From Caldithrix abyssi DSM 13497 (GTDB lineage: Bacteria; Calditrichota; Calditrichia; Calditrichales; Calditrichaceae), in contig NZ_CP018099.1 of the NCBI RefSeq assembly GCF_001886815.1, forward strand, positions 1,114,501 to 1,178,500: 64,000 nucleotides of DNA, in the 5' to 3' direction. Below the pieces are notes generated by a model. The model searched no databases and had not been told where the DNA came from. It was given only the letters and a program-made list of their open reading frames with translations. Shown here in pieces: positions 18,016 to 26,435 of the stretch. The position numbers and the translations under genes are program-made. Numbering within the stretch: the stretch's first letter is position 1; each line of letters starts with the position of its first letter.

Positions 18016-18996
18016 TCAGGGACGTTTTGCAAGAAATATGGCGCGCCGGGGACGCGGATAGCCTTCAATGGTGTATTTATTATCTGCGGGATTTAAAAAA
18101 TCCGGCAACGATTCGAATTGCATCCAATCTGTTGACCGCTGTTCGTCAGTCGTCGTTAGGCTAACATCAATCAAGCGAATATCATGAAAGCCCGCTCGTT
18201 TTAGCCAGTTTTGCAAGGTAGGCGCAGACGGAATAAACCAGACGTTGCGCATTTTGGCGTAGCGGCCTTGCGGCACCAATACCTGCCCGTTTTCTCCTTC
18301 GATAACCAGCGTTTCCAGCACCAGTTGCCCGCCAGATTTAAGCAATCCTTTGAGTTTGAACAGATGATCAAAAGGAGAACGTCGGTGGTAAAGCACGCCC
18401 ATGGAAAAGACCGTGTCAAAACATTGTAAGCTTTCAGGTAGGTCGTCGATGCCCAGGGGCAAAACCTGTACAGCCGGGTCGTTGATGTATTTTTGCATGG
18501 CGGCAAACTGGTACACATATTTTAAATAAGGATCAATGCCGATGACCAGCCGTGCGCCGGCTCCGCGCATGCGCCAGCAAAAATATCCGTTGCCGCTGCC
18601 CACATCCAGAACAAGACGTTGCCGCAGCGGTTCGATATGGTCTTTTAAGCGCTCCCATTTCCAATCGGAACGCCATTCGGTGTCAATGAATATATCGAAA
18701 AAAGAAAGAGGCCCTTTGCGCCAGGGGTGCAGGCGTCGCAACAATTTTTCAAGATGGTCTCTGGTCTGGTCGTCCAGATCGTCTTTTTTCCCGATCTGAA
18801 TTACCGCTCTGTTTAAAGCGATTTGCGAAGGGCGGGCGGAGGGTAAATGGGCGATGATCTCTTCCCACCCGGCGATGTCCCGGTTGCCTGCCGGCTGTAA
18901 GGCCCGTTTAATTTGTTGCGCCAGCGTGTCTTTCCAGGCGCGGGGGATTTCTTCAAACTCTGTAAGCAAATCCAGAAAAGCGGTGTAGTCGATCAT
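18016..18996 (-). CDS. cmoB: tRNA U34 carboxymethyltransferase CmoB
   Basis: 326 residues, matching E. coli CmoB (about 323). Visible marks are WRSDWKWERLKDHIEPL near residue 125, the SAM-binding glycine loop LDVGSGNGYFCWRM, GIDPYLKYVYQF and FDTVFSMGVLYHRRSPFDHL. CmoB transfers the carboxymethyl group of carboxy-S-adenosylmethionine to 5-hydroxyuridine 34, giving cmo5U in wobble-reading tRNAs. Its ATG overlaps the stop of cmoA by 4 bp (ATGA), so both halves of the pathway are coupled. cmoAB is best known from Gammaproteobacteria, so its presence here is notable. Confidence 0.93.
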   Translation of the reverse strand: MIDYTAFLDLLTEFEEIPRAWKDTLAQQIKRALQPAGNRDIAGWEEIIAHLPSARPSQIALNRAVIQIGKKDDLDDQTRDHLEKLLRRLHPWRKGPLSFFDIFIDTEWRSDWKWERLKDHIEPLRQRLVLDVGSGNGYFCWRMRGAGARLVIGIDPYLKYVYQFAAMQKYINDPAVQVLPLGIDDLPESLQCFDTVFSMGVLYHRRSPFDHLFKLKGLLKSGGQLVLETLVIEGENGQVLVPQGRYAKMRNVWFIPSAPTLQNWLKRAGFHDIRLIDVSLTTTDEQRSTDWMQFESLPDFLNPADNKYTIEGYPRPRRAIFLAKRP

Positions 18997-19715
18997 TTAA
19001 TAGCCACCATGGAAATAAAATTTAAATTCTGGTACCACTGGTAACATTTGCTAAAACCAAGGGTAAGCAAACGTCGTTTGTGTGTATTAAAAGGTTCCGG
19101 CACAAGCACATTTTCCAGAGCGCTGCGTTTCTGGCTGATTTCCAGGTTGCTGTAGCCGTGCGCTTTTTTAAAAGCCAGGTGGAGCGCTTCTTGAAAAGCC
19201 TGCTCTTCATTGTCGTCAAAGATGGTTTTTTCGGAAATAATTAAGATGCCTCCGGAAGTCAGGCCCTCAAAGATTTTTTGCAGGACAGAGGAGCGTTCTT
19301 CCGGTGGAAGGAATTGTAAGGTGAAATTTAAAACCACCACAGAGGCATTGACAATCTTTATGTGACGAAAATCGGCGCAAACTAAATGAACGGGCGTATT
19401 GGCGTTTTTTAAATATTGCTTGCTTTCGCGGATCATGGCCGGCGAATTATCAACCGCAACAATCCGAACGCCCGGCCTGGTAATGCCGTTGCTCATGGCC
19501 AGGCTGGCGGCCCCCAGCGAACTCCCGAGGTCGTAACAGCGCGTATGGGGCTGAACATGATAGGCCGTAAGCAGGCTGATGCCCTGTAAAATTTCGTTGT
19601 AACCGGGCACGGAGCGGCGAATCATATCCGAAAAGACGCGCGCCACCGTCTCATCAAAGGTGAAGCCGCTGATTTGTTCCAGCGGGCGGGAATAGATGTC
19701 GTCTTTCTTTTCCAT
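18993..19715 (-). CDS. cmoA: Carboxy-S-adenosyl-L-methionine synthase CmoA
   Basis: 240 residues, near the usual 247. The N terminus KKDDIYSRPLEQISGFTFDETVARVF matches the family. RRSVPGYNEI and the SAM loop YDLGSSLGAASLAM follow, then VAVDNSPAMI and VVLNFTLQFL(P)PEER. CmoA uses SAM and prephenate to make carboxy-SAM, the donor used by CmoB. It is the first gene of the cmoA-cmoB pair on the minus strand. The upstream ribosome-binding site is weak (AAAAG). Confidence 0.94.
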   Translation of the reverse strand: MEKKDDIYSRPLEQISGFTFDETVARVFSDMIRRSVPGYNEILQGISLLTAYHVQPHTRCYDLGSSLGAASLAMSNGITRPGVRIVAVDNSPAMIRESKQYLKNANTPVHLVCADFRHIKIVNASVVVLNFTLQFLPPEERSSVLQKIFEGLTSGGILIISEKTIFDDNEEQAFQEALHLAFKKAHGYSNLEISQKRSALENVLVPEPFNTHKRRLLTLGFSKCYQWYQNLNFISMVAIK

Positions 19716-19888
19716 TCTTTTGGGCCTGTTAATTTTAACTGGGAAAATATAGTAAATATTGGAATAAACTAAAAGAGCAGTTTGCAGTATTTACTGGACA
19801 ATAAGGTTTTAAATATTTTGAGCGACAAGAAGACTCGGTGGAGTAAAAAATTGCTTGCAAAGAAAACATGGCCAATGAAAAAATACTG

Positions 19889-19910
19889 ATGGAAAACCTT
19901 CGCCCCTACT
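19889..19910 (-). repeat. GTAGGGGCGAAGG dispersed motif, solo copy
   Basis: On the minus strand this reads GTAGGGGCGAAGGTTTTCC, one base different from the inverted ends of the element at 50231-50337. It lies in the 213-bp gap between thioredoxin-like and cmoA genes, as a solo end or decayed remnant. No coding content. Confidence 0.5.
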
Positions 19911-19928
19911 CACGGCCGCAGTTGAGAT

Positions 19929-20234
19929 TTAATAGGCAACCATGCGCTTTAATTCATCTTCAAAATCCTGCAGCGACATGTAACGGTTAAGACGTTTATA
20001 TTCGCGCCCATCCACAAAAATAATAATGGTCGGCACGCTGAATACCAGAAATTGGCCTCTCAATTCCGGGGCTTTTTCAATATCCACATATTCGAAATGA
20101 ACAATGTCGAATTGCTCGCAGATTTGCTGCACCTGTGGCCGCAAAACCTTGCAAACGTTGCACGATTCCGTAGAAAAATAACCAACAACGATGGAATGCT
20201 TGTTTAATAATTCATGAAATTCATTTAGTGTCAT
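19929..20234 (-). CDS. Thioredoxin-like protein (CxxC)
   Basis: 101 residues with a thioredoxin fold: VVGYFSTESCNVCKVL carries the active site C-N-V-C, and FSVPTIIIFVDGRE gives the cis-proline strand. The active site differs from canonical WCGPC, so redox potential or partner probably differs. There is no signal peptide, so it is predicted cytoplasmic. The ATG overlaps the stop of the preceding TIGR03545-like gene by 4 bp (ATGA). It is therefore the third member of a coupled operon with two membrane-associated proteins of unknown function and may serve their assembly or a shared process. Confidence 0.86.
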   Translation of the reverse strand: MTLNEFHELLNKHSIVVGYFSTESCNVCKVLRPQVQQICEQFDIVHFEYVDIEKAPELRGQFLVFSVPTIIIFVDGREYKRLNRYMSLQDFEDELKRMVAY

Positions 20235-22075
20235 TTAAACAACTTCTTCAATTTTTCTTGCACATTTTTGCCTGTTTTTTTCTTTTCTTTTTCGATGCGT
20301 TGTTTGATTTCGTGTTCCCGTTTTTTTAATTCTGCTTCTACTTTGCGCAATTCGCTTTCATATTTTTGCAATTGTTTTTCCAGCTCTTTCTGGTGGCGGG
20401 CGACAAAAGTTAAGAACCGCTGTTTAGAAGGATCGGTTTTCTTTTTAATTTCGGCTTCCAATCTTGCTTTGGCCTTTTCCGCTTCGGCGCTTAATTTCTC
20501 TTTGAGTCGTCGGGCCAGCGCCTCGTCCGCATTAGAATTTAGCTGTATCTTCCAGCGACCGGCCTGTCCGCTGATTTTTGCTTTGATGGTAAGTGTTTTA
20601 AGGCTGCGAAAAACGTCCAGCGTCAATTGCTGGGCGTAATTGAGTTTTTGGTTTGCAGTGGGCGTCAGTTCGAGCCCTGTGGCCAAAAAGCGGATTTCCG
20701 TTTTTACCGTGTCGCCGCTAAGCGTCAATTGTGCTTTTAGCGTTCCGCGGCCTTTTTTTACCGTAAAAGGAAAATAAGGCGAGTCGCTAATTTGCGTGTT
20801 GTCCAAAGAAAATCCCTGATAAAGCAAATCAAATGTTTCGTGGGGTACATCCTTGAGATAGTTCAGTTTGCCATTTAAAACGAAGGATCGGTCGCCGGCG
20901 CTTTGCCCGGAAATTTTAATCACCGTCGGGCGGTGGATAAAACGCTGATCGGAAACAATGTCTAAAATTTGCCCGGCCAGCTGAAGGTCGTCGTGCGTTT
21001 GCCCGGAAAGGCGTATTTGCCTGATCCAGAAATCGGGCCGTCCATGGGGCGAGTAAAAATAGATATCCTGGCCTTTAAAGCGCGGCGGATTTTCCTTTTT
21101 AGGCGCGTCCGATTTCAATCGGGTTAGATAACGGCGGCCGGTTTGTACGTAGCTCAAATAATTTTCCAGGCGATGGATCAGAGTTTTGCCGAACAGCAGT
21201 TGACCGATATTACGGCGCGTAATTTCCGGAATACGGGCTCTGGAAAGCGCCCGTCGGTAGTCCTGTTCAATCCAGCGCTCAACCTGCGCCACACTGGTTT
21301 GCAGACTCTGCAACTCTTTTTGCAGGGCGGTTTCCGTGGCGCGGATGGAGTCGGAAAGTAAGGCGGTTTTTTTCTTTACGCTATTCAATGTGCTCAGCGT
21401 TTTTTGCAGGCTTTTTAAGGTTTTGATGTTTTTAATATCAAGCTTTTTAATTTGCGCTTCGAGTTCTTTAAAATCCTGCTCATAGCGGGCGTTTTTTAAC
21501 TTTTTGTTCCATTTTTCAAAAGATTGATTTAACGCCTTTTGCAGCGAATCAATTTTGCGCGGCGATTCAAACTGGAGCAGGCGGATCAGGCTATCGACGT
21601 TTATTTTAGCGCGAGCGTCGCTTAATGAAAGACCTGCGTTTTGTTCCATGTTCTGCGCCACGCGTTTTAATGATTTACTGATGATATTGTCTGCCTTTTT
21701 TTTACCAATCGGCTTTTCAGGTAGCGCGCCGTCCGTCTGGCGAGGCGTATTGGTTTTAAAATCACTTATCTGAAAGTTTTCTACAATGATTTTTTTAGAA
21801 AGCAAAGGCCAGAATTCAAAGTTGAGCTCGCAGGCGCCTGTTTCAAAAAGGTTGCGCATGGTGTTGCGAGGATTGGTCACGCGCAATCCATTGAATTTTA
21901 GATGCGAACCAAAAAATGAAAAATCGAGATCGTCGATTTCAACCCTGGCTCCCACAAGGGCGCTGCCGCTTGCTTCCAGTTTGGCTTCCAGCCAGCGATC
22001 GGTAAAGATCATGCTGAGCGCTAAAAACAAAACGACCAGCGCCGCTAACAAAATAACACCTTTCCAGCGTATCAT
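20231..22075 (-). CDS. TIGR03545-type membrane-anchored protein of unknown function
   Basis: 614 residues. The N terminus is a single membrane helix (GVILLAALVVLFLALSMIF). A segment resembling the AsmA/DUF748 start follows (LEASGSALVGARVEIDDLDFSF, HLKFNGLRVTNP). The middle (about 130-300) is rich in charged heptads, likely coiled coil. A beta-rich part follows, and the last ~90 residues are almost entirely Lys/Glu/Gln/Arg helix ending in LKKLFK. I recognise it as the TIGR03545 family, usually found next to TIGR03546, which is exactly the arrangement here (4-bp overlap). Role unknown; by analogy with AsmA-like proteins it may span or organise the envelope. Confidence 0.75.
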   Translation of the reverse strand: MIRWKGVILLAALVVLFLALSMIFTDRWLEAKLEASGSALVGARVEIDDLDFSFFGSHLKFNGLRVTNPRNTMRNLFETGACELNFEFWPLLSKKIIVENFQISDFKTNTPRQTDGALPEKPIGKKKADNIISKSLKRVAQNMEQNAGLSLSDARAKINVDSLIRLLQFESPRKIDSLQKALNQSFEKWNKKLKNARYEQDFKELEAQIKKLDIKNIKTLKSLQKTLSTLNSVKKKTALLSDSIRATETALQKELQSLQTSVAQVERWIEQDYRRALSRARIPEITRRNIGQLLFGKTLIHRLENYLSYVQTGRRYLTRLKSDAPKKENPPRFKGQDIYFYSPHGRPDFWIRQIRLSGQTHDDLQLAGQILDIVSDQRFIHRPTVIKISGQSAGDRSFVLNGKLNYLKDVPHETFDLLYQGFSLDNTQISDSPYFPFTVKKGRGTLKAQLTLSGDTVKTEIRFLATGLELTPTANQKLNYAQQLTLDVFRSLKTLTIKAKISGQAGRWKIQLNSNADEALARRLKEKLSAEAEKAKARLEAEIKKKTDPSKQRFLTFVARHQKELEKQLQKYESELRKVEAELKKREHEIKQRIEKEKKKTGKNVQEKLKKLFK

Positions 22076-22599
22076 CCCTGCCTCACCGCCTGTATTTTTT
22101 TGTAAATCGCATAAAATTTAGTTGATTTAAGTAACTGAACAATTTTTAACTGCTGAATTTTAGGGTCGAGCGTTTTGCGGTAGTAAATGACAAAGAGTTT
22201 AACGCCAAATGTCACGGGCAAAAATAAAAGCAGGCTTACGGCCAGGCTGCCCATTACCACAGTGTTGTTGTAGCGACTCAGGGCAATAATCGGAAATTGA
22301 TAAAAGAAAGTCCACAGCCCATGTAAAGCGGGAACATCCACTAACAGAAAATAACCCAGGCTGTGAAAAAGCGGATCTAACAGATAAGCCAGACCGCTAA
22401 ACAGGGCAAACGAAAAAATGACGCTGCCCAGATTCACCTTAAAGATGATCACGATTAAAATTACCAACACATTGTGTAGCGTGAAAAACGGCGTCAATCC
22501 CAAAATCATGCCCAGACTAAAGCCCACGGCAATTTGCGCCGGCGTATCATCCGAGCGTAAAATTTTGAGAATTTTAGCGAGAATTTCCAGGCCGAACAT
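22072..22599 (-). CDS. TIGR03546/DUF2062-like integral membrane protein
   Basis: 175 residues when started at the ATG at 22599 (MFGLEILAKIL), preferred over an upstream ATG at 22659 because CTGGAG lies at 22605-22610 on the coding strand. It has several hydrophobic helices, with AVGFSLGMILGLTPFFTLHNVLV resembling the DUF2062 signature (G-x-x-x-G-x-x-P). C-terminal helices are SLAVSLLLFLPVTFGVKLF and a basic tail. TIGR03546 proteins are generally encoded with TIGR03545; here the two overlap by 4 bp and a thioredoxin-like gene follows. Function unknown. Confidence 0.75.
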   Translation of the reverse strand: MFGLEILAKILKILRSDDTPAQIAVGFSLGMILGLTPFFTLHNVLVILIVIIFKVNLGSVIFSFALFSGLAYLLDPLFHSLGYFLLVDVPALHGLWTFFYQFPIIALSRYNNTVVMGSLAVSLLLFLPVTFGVKLFVIYYRKTLDPKIQQLKIVQLLKSTKFYAIYKKIQAVRQG

Positions 22600-22698
22600 G
22601 CAATCTCCAGTGTAGTTTTGTGAATTATCAAATATAAAGGAAAATAGGAGTAGAAACAAGAAATCTCCCCATGAAGCGCGTCTTTTTTATCCAGGGCG

Positions 22699-22857
22699 GC
22701 GAGGCGGCGATCAAAAACATTTTCGCAGGGATAAAAACAACCACAGAGAACACAGTGAAGTCACAAAGGCGCAAAGAATGTTTAAAATTAAAAATAGTTT
22801 CAGTTGCCCTCCCCCTCTTGATCTCCTTTTCCAAGAATAAAAGTCTGGGAGAAGGGA
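22699..22857 (+). repeat. CACAGAG-type dispersed repeat, copy A
   Basis: Contains AACCACAGAGAACACAGTG, then CGCAAAGAATGTTTAAAATT and AAAAATAGTTTCA, then an AGAATAAAAGTCTGGGAGAA tail. Copies: 42420-42588 (reverse orientation, sharing the whole unit), 50390-50480 (reverse, inner part) and 51995-52120 (same orientation). It is non-coding and A/T-rich, and resembles the CACAGAG repeats seen between genes in many environmental bacterial genomes. Confidence 0.7.
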
Positions 22858-22876
22858 GCGCTGAAAGTGGACAGTT

Positions 22877-22935
22877 GCCATTCAACCATTCAACTAATCA
22901 ACCATTCAACCAATCCAGCAGCACAAAAATTTTCA
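22877..22935 (+). repeat. CAACCATTCAACC repeat, copy 1
   Basis: Tandem variants of CCATTCAAC followed by CAATCCAGCAGCACAAAAAT. The ~44-bp segment 22890-22934 is nearly identical to the reverse complement of 50132-50176. A shorter relative (TTTAACCATTCAACC) is at 26399-26413. It ends 13 bp before the left end of the IS1182-type element. Confidence 0.65.
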
Positions 22936-22948
22936 AATCCCGCCAGGG

Positions 22949-24656
22949 AGGCTGTTGCAAATTCAGTTTGAGTAAAATTCAAAAAATTTGTAAATTCTGG
23001 GCGACAGATAAAACAAGTAATAACAAAGGAATTCCATGAGTTTTATTACTTATAATCGCTCACAAATGAATCTCTTTGGCTATAGTGTGGAAGATTTTGC
23101 CAGAGACGATCCAAAGAGTCGATTTGTAGTGGAGTTGGTTTCGCGCCTTGATTTAAGTGCACTTTATTCCCGTTATAGTTCACAAGGCGGTGATTCTTAT
23201 GCCCCAGACATGATGCTTGCCTTATGGTTTTATGCTTATAGTAACGGCATTACCAGCACCCGTAAGCTGGAGGAATTGTGTAAATATGATACGCGCTACA
23301 TTTATATCACTGGGAATCAGCATCCGGATCATAGTACATTAAGTCGTTTTCGCAAGGCACATTTGGATTTATTAGACCAATATTTTGTAGAGATACTTTT
23401 AATTGCCCAGGCCGAAGGCATAAGTAGTTTCAACCAGATAGCCATAGATGGCACGAAAATCAAAGCGCACAGCAGTAAGCGTCATGGCTACACTGAGGAT
23501 CAATTAGACAAACGTATAGAGAAGTTAAGAGCAGAGATCAAGCAATACATGCAGCGCTGTAATTTTGTAGAACAGGGGGCCACGGATGAATTAGATTTAG
23601 AAACTCTTCGAGCGGAGAAAGAACGGCTTGAGCGCTTAGAGAAAGAGATATTAGAACGTAAAGCCCAATTGAAAGAGCGTAAGAAACAGCTCAAATCAGA
23701 ACACCGTTCAAGACATCAAATAAATGTAAAAGAGCCGGATGCCCGCATGATGCCTTCGGTGGATGGACCGGGCTATAACGCACAATTAGGCGTAGATATG
23801 TCCAGTCATTTAATAGTAGCTCATGAAGTCGTAAGCCAGCCCAACGACCAGGGTCAATTCATACCGATTCAAGAACAAGTAGAGAAGAATCTTGGTTCAG
23901 ATGATAAGCGATCTTACACGGCCGATTCCGGTTATCACAATAGCACAGACCTAAAAGAATTGGAAGAAAAGCAGATCGATGCCGTAATAGCCGATCCCCA
24001 GTTATCCAATCGTTCGATAAAGGAGACACCGACCTCCAAGGAAGAATTGCAAAAAGAAGAAAGAAAACTAAAACGAAGTGATTTTGTGTATCATGAACAG
24101 GGAGATTACTATGAATGTCCGGCGGGTAAGAAGCTTTTTCCAGTTGAGAGGAATAGCGAACGGATCGTATATCGTTCCAATGATTGTCAGGACTGTCCCT
24201 TAATTAATTTATGCATTTCCAGTAAAAAGAAAGTTAAGCAAATCCATCGTTCAGTTAATGAGAGTTATTGCGAACGTATGGCGAAAAAGTTACAAACTTC
24301 AGCGGCGCAGGAACGACTAAAGAAGCGTTCGGTGACAGTTGAACCTGTTTTTGGTAATTTGAAGCATAATTTAGGCTATCGTGGATTTTCCTTATCTGGT
24401 CTTAATAATGTTCGTAGTGAATTTACGTTAATGTGTATTGGGCATAATATTAATGTTCTATTTAAAAATATGTTAGGGAAACGTTTAGCAGCGTTTATAA
24501 AAGCATCACAAGAAAAAGATGATCTATTAATTTTATTTTCAAAGAATATTTTGGCATTTTTAATTCTATATTTTGCCCAACGTTTAAGAATGAGAAAAAA
24601 TTATCAATATCGGAGAATATAAACATTAATTCCTCCCCCCCCCCATGCAACAGCCT
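22949..24656 (+). mobile_element. IS1182-family insertion sequence, apparently intact
   Basis: A 1708-bp element with perfect 11-bp terminal inverted repeats, AGGCTGTTGCA at 22949-22959 and TGCAACAGCCT at 24646-24656. It is flanked by the 6-bp direct repeat CCAGGG at 22943-22948 and 24657-24662, consistent with target-site duplication. The inverted repeats can be stretched by neighbouring G/C, so the boundary is certain only to within about two bases. It contains one full-length transposase gene. A run of ten C precedes the right end (24635-24644). Perfect ends and direct repeats suggest recent insertion. Confidence 0.9.
23036..24622 (+). CDS. IS1182-family DDE transposase
   Basis: 528 residues, full length. 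The N terminus (FVVELVSRLDLSALYSRY, DPKSRF, YAPDMMLALWFYAYSNGI) and the TGNQHPDHSTLSRFRKAH motif are typical of IS1182/IS5-group transposases. Catalytic residues are D138 (IAIDGTKIKAHSS), D297 (YTADSGYHN) and E436 (VEPVFGNLKHNLGYRGF). Between them are a Lys/Glu coiled stretch (about 160-225) and a cysteine cluster (YECPAGKKLF, CQDCPLINLC), also typical. AAAGGA precedes the ATG at 23036. No frameshift or stop interrupts it, so the element should be active. Confidence 0.95.
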   Translation: MSFITYNRSQMNLFGYSVEDFARDDPKSRFVVELVSRLDLSALYSRYSSQGGDSYAPDMMLALWFYAYSNGITSTRKLEELCKYDTRYIYITGNQHPDHSTLSRFRKAHLDLLDQYFVEILLIAQAEGISSFNQIAIDGTKIKAHSSKRHGYTEDQLDKRIEKLRAEIKQYMQRCNFVEQGATDELDLETLRAEKERLERLEKEILERKAQLKERKKQLKSEHRSRHQINVKEPDARMMPSVDGPGYNAQLGVDMSSHLIVAHEVVSQPNDQGQFIPIQEQVEKNLGSDDKRSYTADSGYHNSTDLKELEEKQIDAVIADPQLSNRSIKETPTSKEELQKEERKLKRSDFVYHEQGDYYECPAGKKLFPVERNSERIVYRSNDCQDCPLINLCISSKKKVKQIHRSVNESYCERMAKKLQTSAAQERLKKRSVTVEPVFGNLKHNLGYRGFSLSGLNNVRSEFTLMCIGHNINVLFKNMLGKRLAAFIKASQEKDDLLILFSKNILAFLILYFAQRLRMRKNYQYRRI

Positions 24657-24857
24657 CCAGGGAGGTACTAGATCTTTAGAAGGAAGTATCCTAAAAAGGC
24701 TGAAATTCGCTGTGCGTAATGCTTGTTATTTTTGAGGTGATTCATTATATTCAAAAGGCATGTATTTTTAGATTCTTAAGTCAAACGCATCATTTTCAAA
24801 ATTTGAAAAAGTTTGATTAAACGGAAATCATTTGTATGGAAGGCATCAGGAGGATAG

Positions 24858-25826
24858 ATGAAAAACTTTGCACTTATAGGGGCCGCCGGTTATATCGCTC
24901 CACGTCATTTAAAAGCCATTAAAGAAACCGGAAACCGATTGGTCTGCGCAACGGATCCTGCAGATTCGGTTGGCATTCTGGATTCGTACTTTGATGATGT
25001 TGATTTTTTTGTTGAGTTTGAACGTTTTGATCGCCATGTGGAAAAATTGCGCCGTATCAACAAAGGCGATGAGATACATTACGTAAGCATCTGTTCACCA
25101 AATTACTTACACGACGCCCACATTCGCTTTGCCTTGCGTGTGGATGCCGACGCCATTTGCGAAAAACCGCTGGTGCTCAATCCGTGGAATTTAGACGCCC
25201 TGGCCGAGCTGGAAGAGGAAACAGGGCATCGGGTGTACAATGTGTTGCAGTTGCGATTGCATCAGACCATTAAAGACTTACGCGAGCGGATTTTGAAAGC
25301 GCCCGCGGATAAAAAGTATCCTATCGATTTAACGTACATTACTTCGCGCGGCAAGTGGTATTTTTATAGTTGGAAGGGAAACATCGAAAAATCGGGCGGC
25401 GTGGCAACCAATATTGGCATCCATTTTTTTGACATGTTGAGCTGGATTTTTGGTAGAGTGCAGCATCTGGAAGTACATCATTCGGATCGAAAGAAGGTGG
25501 GCGGTTTTATTGAACTGGAACGCGCTTACGTGCGCTGGTTCCTTTCGCTGGACAAAAACGATTTGCCGCCGCAGGCAGTGCAGGCCGGGCAGCGCACTTA
25601 CCGCAGTATTTTGATCGATAATGAGGAAATGGAATTTTCCGGCGGATTTACAGATCTGCACACGGTTGTTTATCGCGATATCCTGGCCGGGGGCGGATAT
25701 GGTATCGAAGATGCACGCACTTCTATCGAATTGGCCTACCGCATCCGCCATGCGCAGGTGGTACCCGCGGAAAAAGAAAAAATGCATCCCCTGTTGTTAA
25801 GAGCGCTGGGAAAAGCAGGCAAATGA
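24858..25826 (+). CDS. wlbA: Gfo/Idh/MocA dehydrogenase, WlbA/WbpB type
   Basis: 322 residues. The N-terminal Rossmann motif ALIGAAGYIAPRHLKAIKETG and the later VSICSPNYLH, CEKPLVL and LTYITSRGKWY are characteristic of WlbA/WbpB, which oxidise the 3-OH of UDP-GlcNAcA in the route to 2,3-diacetamido-2,3-dideoxyuronic acids of O-antigens. SGGVATNIGIHFFDML carries the catalytic His/Asp region. AGGAGG lies just upstream. The usual partners (WbpA, WbpE, WbpD) are not adjacent: the gene sits alone between an intact IS and a decayed one, so rearrangement may have split the pathway or the partners lie elsewhere. Confidence 0.87.
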   Translation: MKNFALIGAAGYIAPRHLKAIKETGNRLVCATDPADSVGILDSYFDDVDFFVEFERFDRHVEKLRRINKGDEIHYVSICSPNYLHDAHIRFALRVDADAICEKPLVLNPWNLDALAELEEETGHRVYNVLQLRLHQTIKDLRERILKAPADKKYPIDLTYITSRGKWYFYSWKGNIEKSGGVATNIGIHFFDMLSWIFGRVQHLEVHHSDRKKVGGFIELERAYVRWFLSLDKNDLPPQAVQAGQRTYRSILIDNEEMEFSGGFTDLHTVVYRDILAGGGYGIEDARTSIELAYRIRHAQVVPAEKEKMHPLLLRALGKAGK

Positions 25827-25876
25827 ATTCGATTGCCAAACACCTGTGGCAGCGCAACAGCGAGTAAAAATTTAAT

Positions 25877-26275
25877 TACGGTTATGCACGAACCAAAGAT
25901 GGTCGGGAGTTAGAAGTATTTAAGTTTTTTAAACAGGTAAAGAATTCGAATATTTTTTAGAAAAAGTAGAAAGCTTCAGAGCAAAGAACGGTCTTAAGAA
26001 GTGCTTATTGGGCGTGGAATCCATGGATAGATATTGTTTTGCGCTCATTTTTTATCTACACCGAAGGGATATGAGATTGTCCAGCTAAATCCGATGCATA
26101 TCAAGCGCAATAGTCGCAGTAAAAAAGAAAAAAAGGCCCAAAGGTAGAAAGGGATGGGCAGCGCCAGGGCTTTAACGGTCTTATTCAGAAAGATATTAGC
26201 CATCATTTTTGCATTAGTAAGAGATGATAGCCTATACATAGAAGGCAATAGAAAATCCAATAAAGCAGCCTAAAA
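25877..26275 (+). pseudogene. IS110-family transposase remnant, frameshifted
   Basis: No single frame is open, but three consecutive frames give IS110 N-terminal sequence. From 25877: YGYARTKDGRELEVFKFFK. After a shift near 25942: EFEYFLEKVESFRAKNGLKK, then LLGVES. After another shift near 26060: KGYEIVQLNPMHIKR, the most diagnostic IS110 motif. Weaker similarity continues to about 26275 (LAIIFALVRDDSLY). IS110 transposases have a DEDD catalytic domain at this end. The C-terminal half is not found, so this is a truncated, decayed copy. Confidence 0.7.
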
Positions 26276-26435
26276 GCAACAATTTAAGATATGGCGGGAA
26301 GACCTTCAGATCCCCCATAAAAGCATACAATAGTAGGACCTTCGGCATTTAACGCTGTAAGGCATTATAGCCTACTTTCACCCATTCCCCTGTTTAATTA
26401 TTTAACCATTCAACCGTATGGATACTTCACTCCGG

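Noticed and set aside
22671-23039. 122-codon frame reaching into the IS left end
   Set aside because: It runs through dispersed repeats and the IS terminal inverted repeat; not a protein-like sequence.
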